DNA from: Anaerolineae bacterium
GTDB lineage: Bacteria > Chloroflexota > Anaerolineae > UBA4142 > SHND01
Length of the DNA: 64,000 bases
Assembly (NCBI GenBank): GCA_020851635.1
Contig: JADZCJ010000032.1
Location: 20,238-84,237 of the forward strand
Direction: 5' to 3'
Position numbers and translations under genes: made by a program. Shown here in pieces: positions 52,974 to 61,131 of the stretch (positions within the stretch are counted from its first letter, which is position 1; each line of letters opens with the position of its first letter). The notes under the pieces were generated by a model that worked only from the letters and a program-made list of their open reading frames with translations, did not search any database and was not told where the DNA came from.

Positions 52974-53438
52974 ATGACGGTCCAAGAATTTTGGCAAGAG
53001 TATGTTGATTCGTTGCCGGACGACGAGCCGCGTCCGGAGGATTATCAGGCATGGAGTTTTGGCGATACGCCCGAAATGGCGGACGAGTTGGGCAAGTTGG
53101 TGGTCGAGGGCATCAAGACGGGCACTGCATCATTGGCTTGGGAATATGCCCACGATGACGAACCGATTCCCCGCGCGGGTGAGCATTCCATCGTCTTGAA
53201 CGGCGCGGGCGACCCACTGTGCATTATCGAGACGACGCGGGTGTATATCGAGCCGTATGATCAGGTGGGCGAGGACCAGGCGTTTGCCGAAGGCGAGGGC
53301 AATCGTTCGCTCGAGTATTGGCGCAAAGCACACTGGGATTATTTTGCCCGTCGCTGCGAGGTGATTGGACGAACGCCGGGGGATTCGATGCCGATTGTAT
53401 GCGAACGCTTTCGGGTCGTCTGGTCTTACGACGCATGA
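52974..53438 (+). CDS. ASCH domain protein
   Basis: A 154-residue ASCH-domain protein. The N-terminal helix (VQEFWQEYVDSLPDDEPRP) leads to WSFGDTPEMADELGKLVVEGIKTGTASL, with the G-x-K-x-x-T/S-type motif of this RNA-binding beta-barrel family, and later GDPLCIIETTRV and EGEGNRSLEYWRKAHWDYF. Related ASCH enzymes hydrolyse N4-acetylcytidine or similar nucleosides; that activity is possible here. It directly abuts the Gfo/Idh/MocA gene (stop 52973, start 52974). Confidence 0.88.
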   Translation: MTVQEFWQEYVDSLPDDEPRPEDYQAWSFGDTPEMADELGKLVVEGIKTGTASLAWEYAHDDEPIPRAGEHSIVLNGAGDPLCIIETTRVYIEPYDQVGEDQAFAEGEGNRSLEYWRKAHWDYFARRCEVIGRTPGDSMPIVCERFRVVWSYDA

Positions 53439-53470
53439 ATCGCCGCGTATCCTTTCCTGTCAAAATTGAG

Positions 53471-53476
53471 TATAAT
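53471..53476 (+). promoter_or_regulatory. Possible -10 element before the CoxG-like gene
   Basis: TATAAT at 53471-53476, about 32 bp after the ASCH stop. No good -35 was seen. It would give an ~80-nt leader carrying GGGAG before the ATG at 53562. Confidence 0.4.
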
Positions 53477-53561
53477 CCGCCGCGATCGGGGTGAACGCGG
53501 AACAGCATGTCAATTGCGTGTTCTTTTTTCACCATCCGACACCTTTTTCCGGGAGTAAATC

Positions 53562-54167
53562 ATGCCAATCAATATTGATGGCAAAGTGAATGTGCATGCG
53601 CCGCGAGAGCAGGTCTGGTCGAGCATATTTGATGTCGAAACAATGAAAGGTGTCATCGGTCGCGTCCCCGGTATTACATTGGAACGGCTCGAGCAAGTGG
53701 ACGACCTTTCTTATGAATTGACCGCTGTGGTGGGAGTCGCCGCGATCAAAGGCAAATACGACGGCAAAATAACCGTGCTTGAGAAAATACCGCCGTCGCA
53801 TGTCAGAATCAAGGGGGAAGGCAAGGGCGGAGGCAATTTTACGAGCGGCGAAGTCATCCTGGATTTGCTCGACGGCAAAGGCGTGACGGAAATGGCATAC
53901 AATGGGGTCGGCAATCTGAATGGTCCCCTTGCGAGTTTGGGACAGCGGCTTGTAGACACCGTCGGCAAGAGTTTTGTTGATCAGGGCGCCAAAATCTTTG
54001 CCGGCGAAATCGAGGCGCGCGTCGCCGCGGCCCCTGTGGCGCCCGTGCCGGTCGTGCCCCCACTTCCCTATGGATTTGGCTTTCAGGTATTTTTCCTGAT
54101 CGTTGTCATGGGTTCCATCATTGCTCTCATTGCCCTTCTTGTCGCGCAAAGTTGGCCCACTCCCTGA
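53562..54167 (+). CDS. CoxG-like SRPBCC protein with C-terminal membrane anchor
   Basis: A 201-residue protein of the carbon monoxide dehydrogenase subunit G family: VNVHAPREQVWSSIFD, then MKGVIGRVPGITLERL, and the central VAAIKGKYDGKITVLEKIPP form the START-like fold. A Pro/Val-rich linker (about 153-170) leads to a single transmembrane helix (FFLIVVMGSIIALIALLV) at the C-terminus. CoxG proteins help anchor or mature molybdenum hydroxylases at the membrane; the hydroxylase at 27.7 kb is a possible partner. GGGAG precedes the ATG. Confidence 0.85.
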   Translation: MPINIDGKVNVHAPREQVWSSIFDVETMKGVIGRVPGITLERLEQVDDLSYELTAVVGVAAIKGKYDGKITVLEKIPPSHVRIKGEGKGGGNFTSGEVILDLLDGKGVTEMAYNGVGNLNGPLASLGQRLVDTVGKSFVDQGAKIFAGEIEARVAAAPVAPVPVVPPLPYGFGFQVFFLIVVMGSIIALIALLVAQSWPTP

Positions 54168-54184
54168 CGCTGCCCGGATAAAGC

Positions 54185-54222
54185 AAAAGCGGACGACGGA
54201 ACCAGCTGCGTCGTCCGCTTTT
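54185..54222 (+). terminator. Intrinsic terminator after the CoxG-like gene
   Basis: Perfect 14-bp arms 54185-54198 and 54209-54222 (AAAAGCGGACGACG and complement), 10-nt loop, then GTTTTCTG. It lies 17 nt after the stop and ends 18 nt before the NUDIX start. Confidence 0.85.
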
Positions 54223-54240
54223 GTTTTCTGCCTCTTTATC

Positions 54241-54762
54241 ATGCTGCCGGTTGAAACCATCAAATTTTGCGCTCGTTGTGGCTGCACCATGGAACTGGGC
54301 GAGGAATCGGGACGTATTCGACCCGTCTGCCCGCGCTGTGGCTGGGTCCATTACTTTGGTCCCCAGGTTGCGGCGGTTGCCATCGTCACGCGCACCGAGA
54401 ACAATTCTTTTCTACTTGTCCAACGCGGTGAAAATCCCGGCAAAGGATTGTGGGGTCTTCCGGGCGGGTTTGTTGAAATGGGTGAGACGGTGGAGCAAGC
54501 CCTCGAACGCGAAATTCTCGAAGAAACGGGCTATGTCATCGTCCCCGGTGCGCTGGTGGGCGTTTGGTCGTTCTTTAACGAGACAAAAAAGATTGCCGGC
54601 GTCGCGGTCATTTATCATGCCCGCGTCACCGGCGGCGAACTGCATATAGCCAGTGATTCGACCAACGCCGAATGGGTCACCTATGAGCGGGCGCTGGAAT
54701 TTCCTCTTGCGTTCGAGACCCACCGCGCCGCGCTCGCAGCGTTCTATAGACCCACTGCTTGA
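54241..54762 (+). CDS. NUDIX hydrolase with N-terminal zinc ribbon
   Basis: About 173 residues. A zinc ribbon (KFCARCGCTMELG and VCPRCGWVHYFG, four Cys) precedes a NUDIX domain with the full box GGFVEMGETVEQALEREILEETGY (GX5EX7REUXEEXGU pattern). This architecture recalls NudC-like or ADP-ribose/CoA pyrophosphatases. It cleaves a nucleoside diphosphate linked to another moiety. The start at 54241 follows the terminator; a longer in-frame extension from 54103 would run through that terminator and is unlikely. Confidence 0.9.
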   Translation: MLPVETIKFCARCGCTMELGEESGRIRPVCPRCGWVHYFGPQVAAVAIVTRTENNSFLLVQRGENPGKGLWGLPGGFVEMGETVEQALEREILEETGYVIVPGALVGVWSFFNETKKIAGVAVIYHARVTGGELHIASDSTNAEWVTYERALEFPLAFETHRAALAAFYRPTA

Positions 54763-54800
54763 CCTGCCCCGCCTCGAATCTCGAACCGCGCGACTCTCCC

Positions 54801-55673
54801 TTATTTCCGCAGCGCCTCGATTTGCGGCAAATGCGTGATTTCGTGTGCGATGAAATAGCTCACTTGCTGACGCAGCGTCAGGGGTCCAAATTCTTGATGC
54901 TGCCCCATGCGCCACCACGCTTTGAGCGGAATGTTTTCCAGGGTCGCGATGCTCTCGTTCCGTGATTTCGAATACGCGTCATAAATCTCGCGCGTGGTCG
55001 CGGGTTTCTCTTGTTCTTTGCCCGCCCATTCAAAAATCGCCAGCGATTCGAGCGGAGGGTTGTCCTTGTCGAGGATCAGATTCACCCGAAACGCCATTAC
55101 ATCCTGCGTATCGCGGTAATGGGTGATCGCTTGGTGAATAGACCAGCCGCCATCCGCGGGTTGGCGGGTCATTTGTTCCTCGGTCAGCCCTTCCAGGAGC
55201 CCGGCGAGAATGTGCGGAGTGGTGCGCATCCACTCTAGCAGCTCGAACGGGTCCATATCGTCGAACCAATAGTTGGGCATGTACTTGAGAAATGTCCTGG
55301 GATGCGCGCCGCAGACCGCGCAAATTGCGGTCGGCGTGCCCAGCACCAGATTCCCACAGGTGCGACAAAGGTAGGGGTTTGGCGTATCCTTAAAGAGCGT
55401 GAGCTTGCCCGTCTCCATCGCGGCGCGCCCGCGGCCCAATGCTTCGCGAATCTCTGTCGGGACCTCGAGCGCTGTCATTTCTCTTTCCATCTGTGCCGTA
55501 TGCTTGACCAGCGTCTCCCGGTCGTTCGCAATACTTGCGTGATATGCCGCGCGCCGCGCCACAGCTTCGGCGGAAGCGCGCGCATATTTCGCCAGACCGT
55601 ATTGTCCTTCCTCTTCCAGCCCTCGCGCTGTGGCAAGCCAATGTGTGATCGTGTCACTCCAATCCTTTTGCAT
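54801..55673 (-). CDS. DinB-like four-helix protein with inserted zinc ribbon
   Basis: A 290-residue two-part protein. The first ~90 residues are helical (KYARASAEAVARRAAYHASI). A zinc ribbon follows (LCRTCGNLVLGTP and ICAVCGAHPRTF, four Cys, about 101-122). Residues about 140-290 form a DinB/YfiT-like bundle with metal-type His residues in IHQAITHYRDTQDVM and the final FIAHEITHLPQIEAL. The front half looks like a rubrerythrin C-terminal style zinc site. Such proteins bind a divalent metal; some are thiol (bacillithiol or mycothiol) transferases. It overlaps the end of the VIT protein gene by 20 bp. Confidence 0.75.
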   Translation of the reverse strand: MQKDWSDTITHWLATARGLEEEGQYGLAKYARASAEAVARRAAYHASIANDRETLVKHTAQMEREMTALEVPTEIREALGRGRAAMETGKLTLFKDTPNPYLCRTCGNLVLGTPTAICAVCGAHPRTFLKYMPNYWFDDMDPFELLEWMRTTPHILAGLLEGLTEEQMTRQPADGGWSIHQAITHYRDTQDVMAFRVNLILDKDNPPLESLAIFEWAGKEQEKPATTREIYDAYSKSRNESIATLENIPLKAWWRMGQHQEFGPLTLRQQVSYFIAHEITHLPQIEALRK

Positions 55674-58653
55674 ACGCTCCTTTTATCATCGTCTTTTTCT
55701 TTTTCCAAAGATACCATACCACCAGTCCCGCGCCAAGCGCCATCAAAACATATTCGTGCGGCTCGGGCACGGCGGTCACATCAAACGGCGCGGTGGTCTG
55801 CCCCACCTCCTCCACTTCACGATCAAAACGGTCGCCCCGCTTTTCCAAAGCATCCAGCGCCTGCTGTTGAAATTCGTTCACCAGCACAATCATGGACGAA
55901 TACGGCGTCACCACACTGTATTCTTTTGCCAGCGCATGTAGTTCGTCCAGTGTGTTCAATTGTTCCAGAGCTGCCTTTTCTCGCTGCACATTTGTCAAAA
56001 TCAAACGACGTGCCGCAAACGGCGCAAACCGTTCGTCCGAGTTCACCTCGGCAAATCGAGTCTCTGCCTCGCGGGTCGGCAGGGTGAGCCAGAGATAACC
56101 GTCCACATAATCTGCCGCCGCGCTCGCGCCGGTCGCCGCAAAATTATCACCGCGTCGGATGGCAAGCGCCGCCGCATAACGAGTCAGCGCGTCCTGCACG
56201 CCCCCCGTCACGCCGCCCCCCGTTGCCTGGATCTCTTGCAGGGTCGGGTCATCATAGCCGAGGGGGAAACTCCCGCCGAGATGCACAAACCATAACGCGC
56301 CCGTTGTGCCGACCGGGTTGGCGTCACTCGCGCCCAACGCATAGCCCGTTCCGTCCGTGAGCACAAAAACCGCGTCATACGCGTCCGCGCCGCGCAGCTG
56401 TCCAAACTGTTGCAGCAGCTCGGCGGGGTTTTGTCCGCCAGAGAACGCAAGCGCGTTCGTGTCCAGCTCATTCATCGCAACGCGCGACGCCGGTTCGCCG
56501 CGCAATTTCGAAGATGTCAAATAGACGTCTACTACGCTCCCTTGCCCGGCAATCATTTTGAACTGCGCGAGCGCGTTCTGGATCTCTTGTCCCAGCGCGC
56601 GCATACTGCGCGAACGGTCAACCACCACCGCAAGCCGCAAATCATTTGGCAGCGCCGGAAGCGTGCCGGTATCCACAGGTTGCGCGATTACAGTCTCTCC
56701 AATGGGTAAATCAAAGCGATGGGTCGTCCGCGCAATCGGGGTTGCCGCAGGCAGCATCAATGGCAGCCACGTTTCGCCCTTGTCATTGCGCGGTGTGTCT
56801 TGTGAAATCGTCCCGCCCGCGTTCGTGGCGGCATCCGTCTGCTCGAGCGCAGGCGCATGGGTTTCGCCGTTTAACGTGCGAATGGTGCCGGCGTCCCAAT
56901 ACACATTCCGTTTTTCCGCAAGATAGGGCATCGTCCAACCGTCCTCATGTGCCATCACGTTCCAGGTCAACCACAAATGCAGTGGTGGTCCTTGGCGGAG
57001 CGAGACACTTGTAAGCCCAAAATCGCGCGTTTGATAGTCCATTCCCCTGGGCTCTATCGGAAACACACGAATACGATACTGCCGGGGACCGATTTGCTCT
57101 ACCAGCGCGGGATCAATATTGCGCCGCACTTCTTGGCGGTATATCTGCTGGGCTGCTCCGCGCGGCGAAACACGATACACCGCCCGCGCATCACGATCGT
57201 CCGACTCGCCCAACCAGACGCCCGTGATCACGGCGGACTCGGGCAGCGTGACATAGTACACAACCTCTTGTCGTGTCCCGGATTGATTCTGGTATTCCTC
57301 GTGCAGCTCAAATTCTGCCCAATCGCCGTGCTCGACCAGAGTAATGTCTTGCCGGTTCAGATGCACTTCACTATCCGTGGCATCCTGCACCGCCTGTTGT
57401 GCGCCCTGCACGTCCCAGGTCGAACCGAGCGCGGTCAGGACCGTGGCGCGTTCGCCGTCATAGACCGTCTCGTCGAAATACGCCTCATACAATTCAGCCG
57501 CTTGACGCGAGTCGCGCACCAACGCGCTGTTGTTCCAGTCCGCGTTTTCAATCACCTCGCCGACAGGTTTATACAACAACGGCGAAGCGACGACCTCGTA
57601 TGCGCGCTCCAATCCGGCAAAATTCGCTTCGGGAAGTTGAAAAACGTTTCCATAGATCTGGCGAATATGCTGCACCTCGCCGACAGAGCTAACATATCGC
57701 TGCGGCGCAAGATAGGCGTTTAGCAGCCCCGCGCGGATCGTCTCTTCTTGCGCCGCCAGCTGAGCTGCTTGCGCGGGCGTTGTAACCTCGGTTTCCAGCA
57801 ATGCAAACGCCGTCGTTTGTGGCTGTTGATTCAACATGAGAAATAACACTACGCAGACAACTGCTGTCGCCGTGGGCACGAGCACTGCGGGCATTTGCCC
57901 AAAACGCGCTGCATAGTTTCGCAGGGCATCAAACCACGCGCGCAGCGCCAGGATGGGCACAGCGATCGGCATCAACACAAACAACGTCGCGCTGAATGCG
58001 ACCGTCAACATGCCGAACACCATAAAGGGAATAAACGCAAGATTGCGCGGAAAATCCATCAACCCTGCCCATAACGTTCGCAGCACATCGCCGAGGTGGA
58101 GCAACAGATCAGCGACCCCCCGAACTAACGCGCCCGCCACCGGGATGGCATAAAAAGCGAGCCATATCGCCGCATACAACGCGACCAGCACAAACAACGT
58201 CAGCCCCAGCACGCGCAAGCTGGCTGCCACCACCCCGCGCCCGTCAATCTTTTTGTCCAGCAACTGCCAGACAAAGGTGAGCATTCCAAGCGCCGCAACG
58301 ACAAACACAAACGCCATCAGCGTCGTGATTTCGCGAACGACAAACAGCCGGATTGCGACCAGCAGCATCAGCGGACCCTCGACCGCATAGCCAAGCGCAA
58401 ACAATTTGCGTGGTTCGCGGCGCAGGACTGTCGCGCCCAGAATCACCGCCACTATTGGAATTACAACCAGCAATATCGCGGTGACAGCGAAACTCACCGG
58501 CACGATATTGGCTTGTGTCCCAATCAGCAGACTCGGCAGAAACAAGGGGGCGAACCCGAGCAGGAGGAATGCGAGGAATATCAGGTTCCATGTCCAAAAA
58601 AGCCCGAACCACATAACGCCCGAATCGTTGATCTGATGCAGTAACTTTTTCAT
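55654..58653 (-). CDS. VIT/vWA membrane protein with PEP-CTERM-like sorting signal
   Basis: A 999-residue protein. The first ~290 residues contain seven to nine hydrophobic helices. Next come a VIT-like beta domain (LNRQDITLVEHGDWAEFELHEE, about 450-560) and a vWA-like domain from about 690 (LRLAVVVDRSRSMRALGQEI, with a D-x-S-x-S MIDAS). The C-terminus is a sorting signal: VPEPHEYVLM (PEP at 963-965), a transmembrane helix (ALGAGLVVWYLW) and a KKKK cluster. It resembles the TIGR02921/MSEP-CTERM type of exosortase substrates as I recall them. The exosortase gene lies directly upstream, so this is almost certainly its cognate target. Confidence 0.82.
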   Translation of the reverse strand: MKKLLHQINDSGVMWFGLFWTWNLIFLAFLLLGFAPLFLPSLLIGTQANIVPVSFAVTAILLVVIPIVAVILGATVLRREPRKLFALGYAVEGPLMLLVAIRLFVVREITTLMAFVFVVAALGMLTFVWQLLDKKIDGRGVVAASLRVLGLTLFVLVALYAAIWLAFYAIPVAGALVRGVADLLLHLGDVLRTLWAGLMDFPRNLAFIPFMVFGMLTVAFSATLFVLMPIAVPILALRAWFDALRNYAARFGQMPAVLVPTATAVVCVVLFLMLNQQPQTTAFALLETEVTTPAQAAQLAAQEETIRAGLLNAYLAPQRYVSSVGEVQHIRQIYGNVFQLPEANFAGLERAYEVVASPLLYKPVGEVIENADWNNSALVRDSRQAAELYEAYFDETVYDGERATVLTALGSTWDVQGAQQAVQDATDSEVHLNRQDITLVEHGDWAEFELHEEYQNQSGTRQEVVYYVTLPESAVITGVWLGESDDRDARAVYRVSPRGAAQQIYRQEVRRNIDPALVEQIGPRQYRIRVFPIEPRGMDYQTRDFGLTSVSLRQGPPLHLWLTWNVMAHEDGWTMPYLAEKRNVYWDAGTIRTLNGETHAPALEQTDAATNAGGTISQDTPRNDKGETWLPLMLPAATPIARTTHRFDLPIGETVIAQPVDTGTLPALPNDLRLAVVVDRSRSMRALGQEIQNALAQFKMIAGQGSVVDVYLTSSKLRGEPASRVAMNELDTNALAFSGGQNPAELLQQFGQLRGADAYDAVFVLTDGTGYALGASDANPVGTTGALWFVHLGGSFPLGYDDPTLQEIQATGGGVTGGVQDALTRYAAALAIRRGDNFAATGASAAADYVDGYLWLTLPTREAETRFAEVNSDERFAPFAARRLILTNVQREKAALEQLNTLDELHALAKEYSVVTPYSSMIVLVNEFQQQALDALEKRGDRFDREVEEVGQTTAPFDVTAVPEPHEYVLMALGAGLVVWYLWKKKKTMIKGAYAKGLE

Positions 58654-58711
58654 GGCTCACTCATGAGCGAACGGGTCACAAGACGTCATCTTGTGACTCG
58701 TATACTCTTGC

Positions 58712-60229
58712 TTACGGCGCCAATTGTGCCGCCACCGCTGTATCGAGCGCGCGATACAGCGCCGTCGCCCGCGCATCATTTGGCTCGATGGGCTGGTCGA
58801 ACAAGATCGAAACAAGCACCCAGCGCTCTCCGGGCGAGGTCGTATCCGCCCAAATGCGCGTGCCATAGTCATCCGTCTTGTGCGCGGCGGACTGGAACCA
58901 ATACGCCGCGTCGAGCCGCGCCTCGCCCTTGGGATCACGCAACGTGACCGCGCGAATCGGAAAATCAGGCGCGATCAGCTGCGCGCGCGAGTCGAGCAAC
59001 CGCAGTCCGAACACTTCGAAACAGCGTTCGGGACGGTGATGGGCGCGCCAGGTGCGACTGGGGACGAGAATCATGGTGCCGCCCAAGCCCTCCCACCCGA
59101 ACCGGTACCGCGTGGCTGACTCGGCGCCATCGCGTGTGAGCCACGCCTGTTCGTCCGGTTTCAGCGGCAGCGGTTCCGTATGGAGCGCGACGGGAAAATT
59201 CCACGCGGGCGCAATCAAACCCAGACCGATCTCGGGTCGCTGCGCATACAACAAACCCATCGCGCACAACCCAATCCCGAGCGCGAGCGAAAACCGGGGG
59301 ATCGAAAATTCGCGCGGTCCGGCGGTTGAAACTATATTTTCTGTCCGCTGCCTGTTTCCCCAACGCAGCAGCATCAGTGCACCCGCGCACGCGCCGGCAA
59401 AGCCCAAAACGCCCAGAGGCACGTGCAGCATCTCGGCGACGAGCGGCGCATTCAACACATCTGCGGTGACTACCAGTGCGCCAACGCGCACCAGGTTTGC
59501 CGCAAACAACAGAATTGCAAACAAGCCCGCAATCAGCAGCCAACGGAGATTCAATGCCGCGCGTTCGAGCCACGTCACTGCCAGGAAAAACAGCGCGCCC
59601 GTCCACAGACTTTTTACGCCACTGCAAGGCAGGTCAATTTGCGAGACGCCGTTCTCTAGCACCAGAATCGTGTCCACACCCGCGGAGGTTACCCCAAACA
59701 ACGCCAGCCCATCACGGACCACTTCTGCCGTCAATATCCGCATTGGATAGCCGATGAATGTCTGCATATGTTCGCCAAAAGGCAGCACGCCGATCAACAA
59801 GAGCGCGGCGGGCAGCCCCGCGCGCCAACTGTGCGGCGACATCCAAAGACCCACCAATCCATAAGTGGCGATACCAAAAAGAGTTGCCGAGAGCGTATTA
59901 ATGTCCAGCACGCGTTCACCGACGAGATAACCGAGTGTGCCACCCAGGGCGAGCGCGAGGGGCAGGGGGTACGCGCGCGGCGCGGTCTCAAGTTGAACGC
60001 GGAATTGACCCGTGTGGACTTGATAGAGGATGAGCGCCACGATGCCGACGAGCACGAGTTGGTTTGTCCGAAAGTCCTCGCGCAGCGCGATGACGCCCAG
60101 ATAGTCAAACATCGCCCGATACAAATACAGCCACAACCCGACCAATACGAGGTTTACGGCGAGCTGCGGCGCATGGACGCGGAGACGAGAGGCAAATGTA
60201 GAAAGCGAAAAATCGCGTAGAGAAAGCAT
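58712..60229 (-). CDS. Exosortase with C-terminal EpsI-like domain
   Basis: About 505 residues. Some nine transmembrane helices carry the exosortase triad: C202 in QIDLPCSGVKSLWTG, R248 in AANLVRVGALV and H269 in EMLHVPLGVLGF. The last ~200 residues (from GLGLIAPAWNFP) form an extracytoplasmic EpsI-like domain with a conserved W-R-x-H-H-R-P-E-R-C segment. It would cleave PEP-CTERM-like tails, here that of the VIT protein encoded 58 bp downstream. The ATG at 60229 is preferred; a GTG at 60331 would add 34 residues including a putative promoter sequence (TTTATACT). Confidence 0.85.
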   Translation of the reverse strand: MLSLRDFSLSTFASRLRVHAPQLAVNLVLVGLWLYLYRAMFDYLGVIALREDFRTNQLVLVGIVALILYQVHTGQFRVQLETAPRAYPLPLALALGGTLGYLVGERVLDINTLSATLFGIATYGLVGLWMSPHSWRAGLPAALLLIGVLPFGEHMQTFIGYPMRILTAEVVRDGLALFGVTSAGVDTILVLENGVSQIDLPCSGVKSLWTGALFFLAVTWLERAALNLRWLLIAGLFAILLFAANLVRVGALVVTADVLNAPLVAEMLHVPLGVLGFAGACAGALMLLRWGNRQRTENIVSTAGPREFSIPRFSLALGIGLCAMGLLYAQRPEIGLGLIAPAWNFPVALHTEPLPLKPDEQAWLTRDGAESATRYRFGWEGLGGTMILVPSRTWRAHHRPERCFEVFGLRLLDSRAQLIAPDFPIRAVTLRDPKGEARLDAAYWFQSAAHKTDDYGTRIWADTTSPGERWVLVSILFDQPIEPNDARATALYRALDTAVAAQLAP

Positions 60230-60372
60230 TTTGCGGAAAATAAAGGGATAATAGCAAGACGCCCCGACGCGTAACCGGGTTCCCGCCCAATTCCTGCACC
60301 TAGTATAAACTGTCCTTGCCCATTTTGTCACGCACTCGGGTGCGTGCGGAAAGGAATCTGTTTTTTCTGCGC

Positions 60373-60401
60373 TTGATACTCTGAAACCGCTTTGCTATAA
60401 T
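60373..60401 (+). promoter_or_regulatory. Promoter of the comEA-like gene, predicted leaderless
   Basis: TTGATA at 60373-60378, a 17-bp spacer and TATAAT at 60396-60401 with TGC just before it (extended -10). The ATG at 60408 is 6 nt further on. Confidence 0.75.
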
Positions 60402-60407
60402 CGCGTA

Positions 60408-61034
60408 ATGGCAGTTCCTCCCGCCCCGCGTTCCTCCTATCGTCCGTATCTATTGATGTTTATTCTCAATCTGGCGATTGTTGCAGGTATTCTCTACCTG
60501 TTGCGGCGCGAAACTCCGCGTCCTGTCATTGTGACCCAACCCTCTCCGCGTTCGGCTGTCACAACAGACGCCCTGCCAGCGTCCCAAATCACCGTGATCG
60601 TCGGCGGCGCGGTCAATCAACCCGGCACATTAACCCTCGGCAACAACGCGCGGCTCGCCGATGCCCTGCAAGGCGCGGGCGGTGTCCGCTCCGACGCGGA
60701 CCTGAGCCGCTTTGACCTCACGCGCGCGCTCAAGCAGGGCGAAACAATCAACATTCCGGCGCGTCCCTCCAACTCGCCTGTTGCAAACAATCTCGTTTCG
60801 AACACTCCGGATGTGCCCAATCTCACGCCTGCCCATGTATCCCCGGTAAATCTCAACACTGCATCCCTGGAACAACTCGTTTCGCTCCCCGGCATCGGTC
60901 CCGCGCTTGCGCAGCGCATCCTCGATCATCGCGCCGCCAATGGTCCTTTTAAAAGCATCGAAAGCTTGAAGGATGTGCGCGGCATCGGCGATGCGGTCCT
61001 GGACGGGCTTAAACAGCTCGTGACGGTCGAATGA
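60408..61034 (+). CDS. comEA: ComEA-like DNA-binding competence protein
   Basis: A 208-residue ComEA-type protein. One transmembrane helix (LLMFILNLAIVAGILYLL, about residues 14-31) is followed by an SLBB domain (ITVIVGGAVNQPGTLTLG) and a C-terminal double helix-hairpin-helix: VNLNTASLEQLVSLPGIGPALAQRI then GPFKSIESLKDVRGIGDAVL. ComEA binds incoming double-stranded DNA outside the membrane during natural transformation. No comEC or comF gene is near. The start is fixed by the promoter ending at 60401. Confidence 0.9.
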   Translation: MAVPPAPRSSYRPYLLMFILNLAIVAGILYLLRRETPRPVIVTQPSPRSAVTTDALPASQITVIVGGAVNQPGTLTLGNNARLADALQGAGGVRSDADLSRFDLTRALKQGETINIPARPSNSPVANNLVSNTPDVPNLTPAHVSPVNLNTASLEQLVSLPGIGPALAQRILDHRAANGPFKSIESLKDVRGIGDAVLDGLKQLVTVE

Positions 61035-61131
61035 CGTGGGAAACGAGTATTCGAACGTCCGACGCTACATCTTGCTGATCCCAATCCCCCAATGAACAAA
61101 CCGCGCGCGAAAGCGTGTTTGAAAAAGCTTC

